Source: Apostichopus japonicus
Taxonomy: Eukaryota; Echinodermata; Holothuroidea; Aspidochirotida; Stichopodidae
Direction: 5' to 3'
Assembly: GCF_037975245.1 (NCBI RefSeq)
Contig: NC_092562.1
Coordinates: forward strand, 22,993,554-23,057,553
DNA length: 64,000 nucleotides
The stretch's first letter is position 1, and every line of letters starts with the position of its first letter. Below are positions 15,601 to 28,500 of the stretch, one piece after another. The position numbers were made by a program, and so were the translations under genes. The notes beneath the pieces are model-generated. The model had not been told where the DNA came from. It did not search any database and saw nothing but the letters and a program-made list of their open reading frames with translations.

Positions 15601-18600
15601 TCAGGTGAAACTCTCCTCAGGGGATACCCACAAAAACCTGCATGTAAGTTGGGTGTTTCAGGTGCAACTCTCCTAAGAGGTATGAAATATTTACAAACCT
15701 GCCTTCCAGCCACAGATATCTCAAACTGTCTATGAACATATGCGATCTTGTTTTCCTCAGCAATTACTGTCACGGTCACACTGCCATAAGACTGGGAACC
15801 TCCTCGTCTTGGCCAGTAGCAGGGGCAAGTCTGATGCAGAAACAAAATTAAGGTGGAAGATAAGTTAACAATAAAAGTGGAACCCCCCGCCCACCCCACA
15901 CATTAGAATGTGTTATACTGTTTTTGGATATCAGACTACCGAGGGGGTACAAAGCCCCTGAAGAAGTTGTCCCCTGTAGAGAACCACCTCAGGCCTTGGA
16001 GACAATTATGTCACTGGGGCCTCTTTCTGTTCGTATTCTTTATTTTACCTTACGTGTATTGAAGGATATGAGCATACTCTAGTCGTGTAACCATGATTCT
16101 AGATGTTAAATTTAATAATTATTCTGTTGGAATTCTACACTTTTTAAAGAAAGTTAGGGTGGCAAAATTCTATTCCTTCTGTTTAAGGTTCAAGTTGCAG
16201 AAAGATTATTTCCATTTTAAGGATAAACATGAGTGAAGCGTGAGACAAATACTGGCTTCCATGATATAATCTATTATGACTTTAGTTCATCATAGTGATT
16301 TTTCTTCATTATTGTGTATTGCATTATTTGAAATGTTAATATGTTGTATCGATGACGTCCGTTATGTGAAATAGTGTATTTTAAGTTGAGAGGGAAATAA
16401 AAATAAATATATTCTTTATCCGATATTTTCCCATGTCCTCTTCCAGTTGTGGTCAGTTAGCATGTATACCTGTGTTACTGATTGTATAGTCAATGTAACT
16501 GCAATGTTTTACAGTCCTAAGGTTTCACAATGATAATTATGAGCAAATGTTGCCAAAAGAATAAAAGGAAATATTAAAGACAGGCTTTTGTCTCCTTACC
16601 GCATCTTTGCGGTCCAGTTTATTCAGCATAACGATGAGGGGAACTCGCCAATCGCAGACCAGTCGCCAAAAAGCCTCGATGGTATTTGGTAGTGGTGACT
16701 GGGCAATGATAATCGCGTCCTTCTTTGCACACGTCTGTGATATAACGACAACGAAAACAAATGTTGGAACAGAGTCAACAAATCTGTCCCTGAAGTTAAA
16801 CACATGAACTAAAGAATAACATCTATCCAGTGGTAGTTGGCCAGAGTACTTTCAATTTTAGTAAAGATAACAAAACTATACATAAAAGTTAAGTAGGCCA
16901 AGACAAATAATACTAACAGATTATAGACCTAAGCCCAACCTATAAATGTTGAACTGTAGAAACATGGCTGTGTTTAAAAACAAATCTAATTTTTTTTTTA
17001 TTTGTATAAACTATATGCTGGAAACATACTACCTATATATGATAAAACAATGCCAAAGATATGGTTGTGATATGTGCCTTCAAAGGGATTTAAACAGAGC
17101 CTTCTACCACTACTAGCTTTCATCACTCACAACATACTGGGTGTTATAACTTGCTTAGCTTCGGTCTCTGCCATTACCATAAACTAACTTGCAAACGGGA
17201 AAAAAAAACACTTGAGGTCGATACAAACGTGCCTTTCACTCAAATTGATATTTTCCGTCATAGAAACAGTTTAATACTTTCACTGTGCTGAAAGGTTACA
17301 TCCTGTCCAAAACTGTTCCATAACTTATGATAAGATACATACATTGTAAAAACACACGTTTTCCTTCGGAATGGTAAATTCAGAAGGAAGAGAGAGTGAG
17401 CGGTGACCTGTGGGAGAGGTCACCGGGGGGGGGGGCAGTACTAAAATTATACCAGTGGCGTCTAGGTAGACTAGGAAATGTGCGTTAGTGTTGTAGGAGA
17501 CAGGTAAGAGAGGAGTGAAGTACATAGATACATACAGAGTCAGAGTATACTAAAACCACTTAAGCATCTTTGGAAATTAAGGAGATAATCCACATCCTCT
17601 AATGAAGACACACATTAAAAGTCAACCCTGTGGGTAATTTAACACTCTTCAGTTTTTTGGGTAGAGCATGGAATTTTTCCTGGTGATAGAAATATTTACT
17701 TGTATATTTACAAAAATAGCTTGCAAGTTCTGACAAGTTTCATATTGAAGGTGCTAATGTCACTGATAGGCAACAGCTGTAATTTACTACGAGCAGCCAA
17801 AAAGCAAGTTTGAAACATTCATGTAAATATTGTTTAATGCCAATCTTATCAACTCACATTCACAAAAGTGGCATTTATGTAGTCATTTTCACCAAAATTT
17901 CTGTCACTCGAGACGAACGGCCGATTTTGATCAGCTAGAGAGAGAAAAAAACAAAACAAAATTCAGAATGAGCAAAATGAAAAGAAGAAAATTAAAGCAG
18001 GTATTATTGCATGTGTTGTATTAAACGGTGAGTCAAAGTCAACTTGCTCACAAAGCATTTTTGGAATATTTTTGGCAGATTTTTGCCAAACTCTTTGCAA
18101 AAACTATAAAAAACAGATATTTTGTTACTTAATGTTGGAAATATCATATTCAGGGGAGTGAGAGAGGATTCAATCCGGGAGTGGTACAAAATAAAGTGGG
18201 CGGCAAGACAGTCATTCATCATTTAGATTTGAGGGCAGCAAACCACAAAATTATCTCATAACATTTCAAACAAGGTGGATCCTCTGTGCAACCCTGCACA
18301 AAAAATGTCAGTATTTGAATGTTTTCAACATAAGGGCAAACTTTAACAAATATTTTACTCTCAATTTTGTTACAAAGAGGCACTCTTCAAATGAAAACAA
18401 AAAACAAACAAACAAATTTTAGTTAATTTTAGATAATTTTTATCATCAAAAGTGGGATGGAATTTGGCCCCATCCTGGCTCTGCTGTGCATGGTCATGTA
18501 ACCACCTCAAGTATAGAAAACAGTGCCAAATGTTGTGGATGTTCTAAATCTATTGGAATACAGAACTACATTCAAGCCTAAGAATCTAACTTGTAGGAAG

Positions 18601-19569
18601 TCAAACTACCTGCAGAGTACTTTTATTGTTTACTCACCTCTGTATGTAAAACCTGACCTCTGCGACTACTTCGATAACTTAAAACTCACAAATGTTCAAC
18701 TGTTTCAAGAGCGCATATCCTAAAGTTTATTATTATAATAATAACAATAGTAATAAAGATTTTTTATATGACACATGTACACTCTGCAGAGTGGTCAAGG
18801 CACCAAGAAAGAACAACCCATTAGATACAGGTACAGTACAAAGAAAATCATAGAAATTTAATAAAAGTGTCATCAAAAGCAAGGTAGCAATTAAATTCTT
18901 TTTCATTTTCACTTCTTCTTCTTCTTCTTCTTCAAAGTACTGATATGTGGGGCAAGTCTTGATTTCAAGAGGTGATTTATTCCACATACGTGGAGCTGCA
19001 AGAAGGAAACATCTTTTCCTCCCATGCCTGATTTGGTTTTGCATATTTTAGGCGAGACGAATCACAGGACCCAAGGTTATGAGTGGGGTTATACTTGACA
19101 GGGAAATCAGTAAAATGTTAAAGTATAGGTACATGATTATTTAGGGATTTAAATATAAGCAGCATGAGTTTATACATGATTCTGGAGGTAACAGTAAGCC
19201 AGTGCAGATCCTTTAGTCCTGGGGTGAAGTGACATAATTTTCTGGATAGAGATGAATTGCGGGCTGCCATGTTCTGTAAGTTTTAAAGTGAAGTGGAGTG
19301 TTGATGGAGGACCATTTTATTTTAGAACACATTTGAAGATTCTCAAGTGAAGTTGTTCCAGTGTAGTAGTACTCTCTCATGAAAATTTCTTTTGAAGTGG
19401 AATATGTGGTTTATCTAAATCTCATGGAAACAGCAACTTACACAGTTTGTGAAGTATTTGTTCTTAACTTACGTGGGCAGATATCTGGAAACCTGTTCTT
19501 GGAGGCATTCTCTGGCGCTTGACCGACTGAGCACACCAAGTTGATGTTTGCACAAAGTTTGTTCAGTAA
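9691..19569 (-). CDS. RPTP exons: second phosphatase domain D2 and C-terminus
   Basis: Seven exons: 19569-19473, 17934-17858, 16734-16600, 15830-15699, 14647-14511, 10385-10250, 9762-9691. Motifs: [37 protein letters not shown], and the signature HCIDGVGRSG (Cys about 1280). Compared with HCSAGxGRTG the two residues after Cys are Ile-Asp, and the Q-loop reads IMAEQEHY with no conserved Gln in place. This is typical of low-activity or regulatory D2 domains. The protein ends ENAPEYGNI at the stop codon 9691-9693. Confidence 0.9.
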
Positions 19570-22500
19570 CTGGGAAAAGGAAAAGAGTAAGTGATTCTAT
19601 CTTTAGAAATTTAAATGGTGGTGAAGTAAGCAGAATAAGCAATAGGGACTTGTGAATATGCAACCCACGAAAGAATCAATAGGGACTTGTGAATATGTTA
19701 CACATGACAGAATCAATAGGGATTGGTAGATATTTAACACATGACAGAATCAATTGGGACTAGTTATTATGTAACACATGACAGAATCAATTGGGACTAA
19801 ATATGTAACACATGACAGAATCAATAGGGACTAGTGAATAGGTAACACATGACAGAATCAATAGGGACTAGTGAATATGTAACACATGACAGAATCAATA
19901 GGGACTTGTGAATATGTCACACATGAAAGAAAATTTCATGATTCACTAACACAGTCAGAGATTCAGTTAAGGGTACATCTGAAGGCTAATGGAAAACGGT
20001 GTAGGGCAAACAAATACTAATTTTCCCTAACAGCTTTTGAGAGAGACAAACAAACAAGATTCAATTATGTAAGAGCTTTCTCTTTCTTTCTTCATAATTA
20101 TGCATGACATAACACCTGATGATTTCACTTAAACCAGATTATTACAGCAGTATATACGTGTTTAACGTGAACCTTGGGTGACGTTGCAAACCATTTTACC
20201 CCCAAAATAAAATCTCTGATTTCGAAGAAGACTCTGTAAACATTGTACATAAGGAAAAGAAACACTAATTTCTTTCTTACCTGGAATTCTTCTATCAGAA
20301 CATCTCTCTTAGATGTCAGATCAAAGTTTTGTAATAGGCCTGATGGCATCTCTGTGTGATTAGTCAGATAAACCTCAACCAATGCCTCACACAAGAATTG
20401 GTACTGAACCTAAAAAATGAAAACAGTTAAACAAGAGTTACTGTAAGAGTGTCCAAAGTGCACATTAAAGTGCACAGGAATGCACCTTCTAGCATATTTA
20501 TGGGTGATAATGATAAATATTGCAGATTTAAAGAAACTAACACTTTAGAGCTGGGGTGGGCAACCTTTTTAAATGAATGGGCCAGTTATAAGGAGTGAAA
20601 AATTGACTGGGCCGCACCTTACCAATGACCTGCTGTTGATTTCAAACCTTTGATTCCGAGGACTTTCAAGCAATAACTGTGTGTACTTAATCTGTATTCA
20701 CAAAAACATAATGTCAATACAGTACAGGTGATAACTAATGGGAATAATAGGCCTACCTGACAGCAACATTAGTGCTGATAAATTCTAAGCAGCTATAGCT
20801 CCTGTTTTTGTGATTATGTAAAATAGATTTTTTTTTCTTTCTTAAGACATCTCACAGGCCGCAAAAAAAACATTGACCGGCTGCATGTGGCCCGCAGGTC
20901 GTAGGTTGCCCACTCCAGCTTTAGAGGCTAAAAATAGTTGGGTATGCTATTCCACTGTGTGACATCTAGCAAAATGAATATGTCCAAGTCTGGACACAAA
21001 TACAGTAGTATATGACAAGATTTTATGATTCGATCATGTTACTACTTTTATTCCTGAACATCTCTTGATTCACGTCCATATGGTTGCGAATTTACGCGTT
21101 GCCAATCGTAAAAATAATAATAATGGTGGACAATAATTGATTTGAATTGTCAGTTACTTGTGACTATAGATCAATACATATAGCACAACATTTACCCACT
21201 TAAAATACCCCGTTTATATTGACCCACTGAAATTACCCAGTTTGTATTTACGCACATAAATTATCCAGTTCATATTAACCCACTTAAATTACCCGGTTCA
21301 TAATTACCCACTTAAATCACCCATTTTTTTATTTACCCACTTAAAATCACCCAGTTTATATTTACTAAATTAAATTACCCTGCAGTTTATATTTACCCAC
21401 TCAAATGATCCAGTTCATATTAACCCACTTAAAATACCCGGTTTATATTTACCCACTTAAATTACCCAGTTTATATTTACCCACTTAAATCACCCAGTTT
21501 ATATTTACCCACCCAAATGACCCAGTTTATATTTACCCACTTAAATTACCCAGTTTATATTTACCCACTTAAATTACCCAGTTTATATTTACCCACTTAT
21601 TTCTAACCTCTGAGACTTACCGGAGTCTGAACCATGTTGACTCTGTTCTTTCTCATCTTCTCCACAAACTCGTAAACGTTGATGTATTTTTCAGATTTCA
21701 GATTGTCCATTAGACAGTAGAGTGCTATGAAAGTACCAGTTCTGCCGACTCCTGCACTGTAGTGACAAGGCGTGAAGAACAAAACATAGAATATGTTCAA
21801 TTAACTCAACTTAAACCATTATGTCACCCCAAGATACAGATTGCTAAAATTGCAAAAAGTTATGGAAGTAATTTGGTGTGTGGGTGTTAAGGGGGGGGGG
21901 GGGGTTTCAGCTGATCCAGATAGTTGTAAATCAGGACAAAGGAATGTGTCAGAGTGTTAAAGGGTCACTTCTCATAACTGTGGTTCTAACAGGAATACAT
22001 CCTGGACTATTAGAAGTGAATTTAACATTCTATACATTATATCAGAATTAATTTTGTGCCTAAAAATTGTTCTTTAAAAAGTGCCATTGGTTTTATATGA
22101 TGCGTAACGGCTACATACATTCATACACACACACACAAATATGCACACACACACGCATATAACATGCATTAAGATAGATAGATGACTTATTCAGCCACAT
22201 GCATAAAACCACAATGGAAATTGTTCAACACAAGAGCTCTAAAACAGACATGAAATTGAAACGCATAACGAGGAAACACATATAAAAAGTGATATTGCAT
22301 GAGTAATAAATACCGGTAGGCTATCGACAATGGTATAAAAACATTGCGATAAAAGTGACGATGTAAAAAAGTACAAATGATGAGAAATATGTACGGCAAG
22401 AACCATAAAATGTATACTTGTACGATAAACAGAGCGCTAATTCAAATAAAACAAAATTCAGAACAAATAAGACAAAAGATACAGGGAGTGAAGAATAAGT

Positions 22501-25500
22501 TAGCGACTATGATGCACATTGAAAATCTTCACTGCAGATGGATAAAAACTGTTGGTAAAACGCTTCGAACCTCTAAAAGCTAGTAATCTATTTCCTGAGG
22601 GAAGGACATTGAAATGCACAAATGCTGGGTGGGAATGATCTTTCATAATACAATCTACACCCTTCAGTGCTCGCTCCTGATATAGTAAATGGAGGGATGG
22701 TAGACTAGTGCCAATTATACGCTCAGCACTCCTGATAACTGACTGTAGTTTCCCTAGATCCCTCTGACTCACACGACTAAACCAGACTAAAATGTTTGTT
22801 GTTAAAATACTCTCTATAATCGCACGATAGAAATTCACTAAAATAAGATCACTAACACCATAAGATTTAAGAGTCCGTAAAAAAAATAGTTTCTGACGTC
22901 CCTTCTTCAATATTTCATAATACATACATACCTACAGTGAACCAGAATAGGAGTTTTCTTGCCCTTGTTTTGCACCTTCACTTTTCGAACCAGTGAGATC
23001 AGAGCGGTTGGTTCAGATGGTACCCCCATGTCAGGCCATGTAGTGAAATGATACTGAGTGATGGTCCTTTGTTCTTCATCCTTCATCAAAAATTAATTAC
23101 AAGTTTGAGGAATATAAGTTTTGTGTGAGAAATTTGGTAAAAATGAAAAAAAAAACAAGTTTATTGCTCTGCTCTCTTTGTTTTAGCTCTTACAACCTTT
23201 ATTCTATTTTCTTCAATGACTTTACCCAAACTGAACATGCTCATTAATAACAAAAATCAATAAAGATCTATTAATTTATATAAAGAACAAAATACCAAAT
23301 GTGAATTAAAACTTAATAATAAAAGGATTTGGAAAATATTTGCCACAAAATAGAAAGGAAGAAAAGGCAAATAGAAGATATGAATAGAAAGCAACAAATA
23401 AAAAATAAACTAACAAAAGAAATATAAAAGCAAAATTAAAAATAAATTGAGACTTGGATGTTCCTGTATCTTACTTAAACATTACTTACTTAAAAATTAC
23501 TTCAACATTACCAGAGAAATTATCATGATTTCACAGCAACTTTGACATATAGGGTCTATGCCTCGAACACTAACACATTTATTCACTCGACCATTCAGTA
23601 TTAAGATAAAACGACGAGTAAGGGTTCACACTATCAGTCTTGTCTCTCGCTCCTTTCACGCTGTAGTGGCAATAATATCAACGAAGGGCAACTAATGTTT
23701 GCAGAAGAATAGACCCACCTGCACCATGGTCATTTCTCTAATGAGATAGTTTGCGTAAGTCTGAGTACCAGTCCAGGTTACCGTGATCAGACCCCAAGTT
23801 TTGTTCATCCCTTGTTCTTGCGGCCAATATTGAGCACAGCGATCCTGTAATCCAAGAAGGGATTTTAGAAGTATGACGAAGATCTTGGTGAAAATATCCC
23901 ATGAATGAGTGATGAATTAGATCCTATCTAAAAGCAAGGTATATTCTGTTTCTGATCTTCTGCGTTGAGGAAGGTTATATATGTAAAGACGGCATACAAT
24001 GAACAAGTTTATGATGAGACTTCTTTCTAATAGTATATTAAAAATAACATTAATACCAGAAAGATATGGAGGTGGGGGGGAAGAGAGCTACTAGAAGAGG
24101 AGTGACAGGTGGGGCCCTCCCCACCACTTTCTGTCTTTGTCCTTCTCTAGTTTATTCCCTACCCTCTTCCCTTAATCCTCTCTTTGTCCCTCTCCTACCT
24201 CTCCTCTTCCCCTGTTGGTTTCTTTCTTCTTCTCTCCGTCCCTTGTCTACTAATCTTACGTCTATATCTCTTTGTTTTCACCATGCTTAGTATTCTGTGC
24301 ATGTATTTGTCCCTTAGACCAAAATGGACCCCCCACCGAAAGAACCCTTTTTGGGGGGTCCGTTCAGGATTTGGGCTTTTAACCCAAGATATACTTATTC
24401 CTTATGAAATTATGGTCTAGTAGGAAAACCACATTTTATACTGTTTGTGTGTAAATGTAACCTCTGGTATTTTTTCCTTTAAAAAAGGACCCACCCCCCA
24501 TAAAGAACCCCTTTTCGTGGGGTGTGTTCAGGCTTTAGGCCTTTTACCCAAGATGTTATTATTCCTTATGAAATTCTGGTCTAGTAAAACTACATAATAT
24601 AAATCCTCCTTCCAGGTGATACCTAGCTCATCCATAGCCTGGTCTACCTTCTGTTACTTGTCATTTAGCCTCTGAAGAAGATCCGACTAGGATCTCAGGT
24701 CAAGTTACTTTTACTTGTCATTTAGCCTCTGAAGAAGATCCTGCTAGGATCTCAGGTCAAGTTACTTTTACTTGTCATTTAGCCTCTGAAGAAGATCCTG
24801 CTAGGATCGAAACGTCAACTTACTTTTACACATTTTACAGTTAAGTTTTACTTTCTCTCACCTTTCCATTTTCAATCAAGTTGGTCACCATGACAACAAT
24901 GGAAATATCTTCCTTCCAAAGCATTCTCCAAAAATCATTGGTGGATGCCCTATTAGGACCTGCAATGAGAGGAGGAAATGTTAATAACAAGATTGTGACA
25001 ATCATTCTAATTGTATTTTATGACAAAATTGTCGACTCTGCGGGCAATGCTATATTTGAACAGTCTAATGCATACCTCTCAAAATTATCACATTTTATCA
25101 CCATTTCAACTGTTCTCAACAACATAACATGTAGAGGGAGAGGCAGGGGTTGTATGAGGGGGGGGGAGGTAAGAGCTAGAGAATTTTACTTTAACAATAG
25201 CTGGGCAATTTCATGACTCTAAAACCCGGAAAACAGTCATCTATAAAAAATAAAAACAAAATTCATGAAAGAAATGGGAATAAAATCTGCTCAGTCAAAC
25301 TATAATTTAAGATAGCATAAACCATTAATATATGGCGGTTACTCGGTACATACACATATAATATATTTATTCACACAGAGCACTGCTGCAGATCTTTCTT
25401 AATTTGACTGAAAGAATTGATACCTTGTGAGGCAATAAAAGCGATTTGGTCTTTCTGATCCTGGAAAAGAGGAAAGAAAAGCAACTTCAGATAAAATGTG

Positions 25501-28500
25501 ATGACTTTGCTCTATCTTGTTTTGATGTTAAAAAAGGAGTGATTGAGTATGATGAATAAACTTGGTATGTTGGACTTGGTGTAAAGTATAACCGTAGTTG
25601 GGTGCTTGGTGTGATATTAGTTTGTGACTACTGCATATTGGTGCTCGGTGTAGAAACTGGTGTGAGATTTGTGCTGGTTACACAATTAGGTAAGTGTAAG
25701 ATTGATGGAATTGATTATGTGCTACTGTTGTTGGATGCTTGATGCAACATTTAATGTAAGACCTGTGCTAGTTACATTATTATTTGGTGTAAGCCTGGTT
25801 TAAGACTACTGTACTTTGGTGCTTGGTGTAAAACTTGATGAGTGCTGGTTATATGACTGGTTTGGTGTAAGATTGGTGTAAGACTACTGCAGGTTTGGTG
25901 GATTGATTTAGTTTGAGCTTAGTGCTGGTTATATTATTAGTTTGTCGTGAGATGGATGTGTCTTACCATAGCTAAATGTTCTACATATTTAATCTTTGTT
26001 TTATCACTTTTGATGACTTTTTTGAGTAGACTAGTAAATTCATTTCAACGAGAGGAATAAGCCTTGGTCATGTGTATTAATGAAAGCGAAGTCATAACAA
26101 AATAATATGATAGGCCTACTGCCAGCCAAAGGATGCCATTTACTTCCATCATCCATAAATTCATGAATCATTATGTGAAAATTGTGAGAAACTTTCCTGC
26201 TGATCTCTCCACGGTATTTTAGATTAAATTAGAAATGAAGAGCAGAAATGGCAAGGAAGTCCACTGTTAAGGGAAATTGTAAATAGAATCTCATTTGCTG
26301 TTTTGCTTTACTATAAATCTTTCACCAATTGGTAAAATTTGACTCTTTCTTAAGTGAAAATTAGAGTTAAAACACAGACTTACGGCTTGAGAACTTTCGC
26401 ATACAGTGCACCTTGCCTGTGAAACTCACTTCCAAAACATGTAAAAATGTGCAAATACTGTGAGTGGTTTCAAATCAGCTCTCAAAACGTATCTTTTCAC
26501 CACAGCATATATGTTATAATTGTTATGATGTTAAGGGCTACGAGAATTATTTCATAGTTTGTTTGGCGCTTAAAAATTATGTATTATTATTTGCCTATCA
26601 TGAGAAAACCACAATTCTGATCATTTGGAATTCTCATTAAGGCATATAATTCTATAACAAACTTATATCTGTGTTACATGCTCCAACAAATTTGGCATTG
26701 ACTTGAAACATTTTTTTATTATGATGATAACATCATTGTGCTTACCAACATATAACATGCATTGTAGTAATCAGAATGAGGGTCATTTGGTAACATGTCC
26801 AAAGGAACTCTGCTGTGGTCAACTGTAAGAGAGAAAAATAGAAAAGTTAAGAGAATTAAGTCGGTATTAAATCAATTATTCATATTCAGTTCATCGAATC
26901 TTGATATTACTTTCTTTAACTATAAAACATGTCTTATGACTCATAAACATGATTTATAAAACTGAAACTACTTTTTAAGGTGACTTCTTTGAATGTGATG
27001 AGTCAATGAATTAAGGGGTCCAAATATTTGTAGCATTTTTAGTGTCCATGTAATAAACAGAACTTTATTCAAACATTGTATCTTTCAACAAATTATCAAT
27101 TTCATTAGTGAGTTGTCTAATGTGCTTAATAAACCTTGTGATAAATAGTATTCTGATTTGGCAAACATGTTTTATCACAGCAGGGAATTGTGAATGTGAA
27201 CATTTGAGAAATAAATAGTTCTCTATTTAAACCTCCAACTGTGATAGAAGCAGTGCCATACATGTTGAAATTGAATTTGAATGTGCTCTATAAGGTTGCA
27301 TCCCATAAAGTATAAAAAAAAGGTGGTGTTATGGTCACAGAATGTGTTCACATATGTGACAACATTAAAATCTGCAGATCCTCCAAAAGAGCTAAAACCC
27401 ATCGTGTGAACAATGCTCAAAACTCAAAACAGAAGGAAACCCGGGCTTGAATAATATACATTAATGTGGAGTAAATGATGTCAAAACTGAACACAGGAGG
27501 AAACTCGGGCATGAATAATGTACGTTTACATGGATAAACTTGACCACGCATTAGATGGGGTAAAAACTACATGGGGAAGACCAATGATGCATGGATTCTG
27601 GTTTACTATTCATGTGGTTAGGGGTGGAGAGGAGTGGGGGGGGGGAAGGGAAGACTTATGTAAACTTTTGAAAGTTACTTTTATCATGAAAATGTCCACT
27701 TCTCTCCATATTCACAGTTACACAAAGAGACTCGAGCCCTGATTCTTAAATGCAAAAATAGACTAATAGACAAGGTACCTCTACTATGATCATGTGGTAT
27801 GTCTGCATCAAAAGTTGATATTAATTGTTTATTAGAACCAACAGAACTTCTGAAGATTTGATACTGGTATGATCTGACATTAATGTAACAAACTATAACA
27901 TAACAGTTTATTTGAGCTAATTTCAAATGAAACCAACCACTTGAAAATGTAATTTATTATAATTGGTTTTGGTTGTAAAACGAAAGAAAAGGTTATACTA
28001 ACAAGGAAGCATGTTACGGAAACGATTTTTAGTCTTGTTTTCCTCTTTGGCTCCGACACTGCATTGGGACTGTACATCCTTCGGCAATATCTGTTGATGG
28101 GAAGAAAAAGACTGGTTGTCACATACGAGTACATCTATACACTCTTAAGTATTCAACTTATCAGAAAATCATACCAATACCAGAAAAAAAACCAGGAGCA
28201 TGAAAATGGTAGACCATGTTTCCCGGTTTGCCTTTCACTATAGAACTTATCAGAAAATCAATACCAATGCCAGAGAAAAAATAGGAGGATGAAAATGGTG
28301 GACCATGCTTCCCGGTTTGCCCCTCACTATAGAACTTATCAGAAAATCAAAACCAATGCCAGAAACAAAAGAACAGGAGCATGAAAATGGTGGACCATGC
28401 TTCCTGGTTTGCTCCTCACTTTAGAACTTATCAGAAAATCAATACCAATGCCAGAGAAAAAAAATAGGAGGATGAAAATGGTGGACCATGCTTCCTGGTT

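Noticed and set aside
24300-24420. G/C-rich ggggggtcc hairpins as a terminator or regulatory RNA
   Set aside because: Part of a dispersed, internally duplicated repeat; no adjacent transcript.
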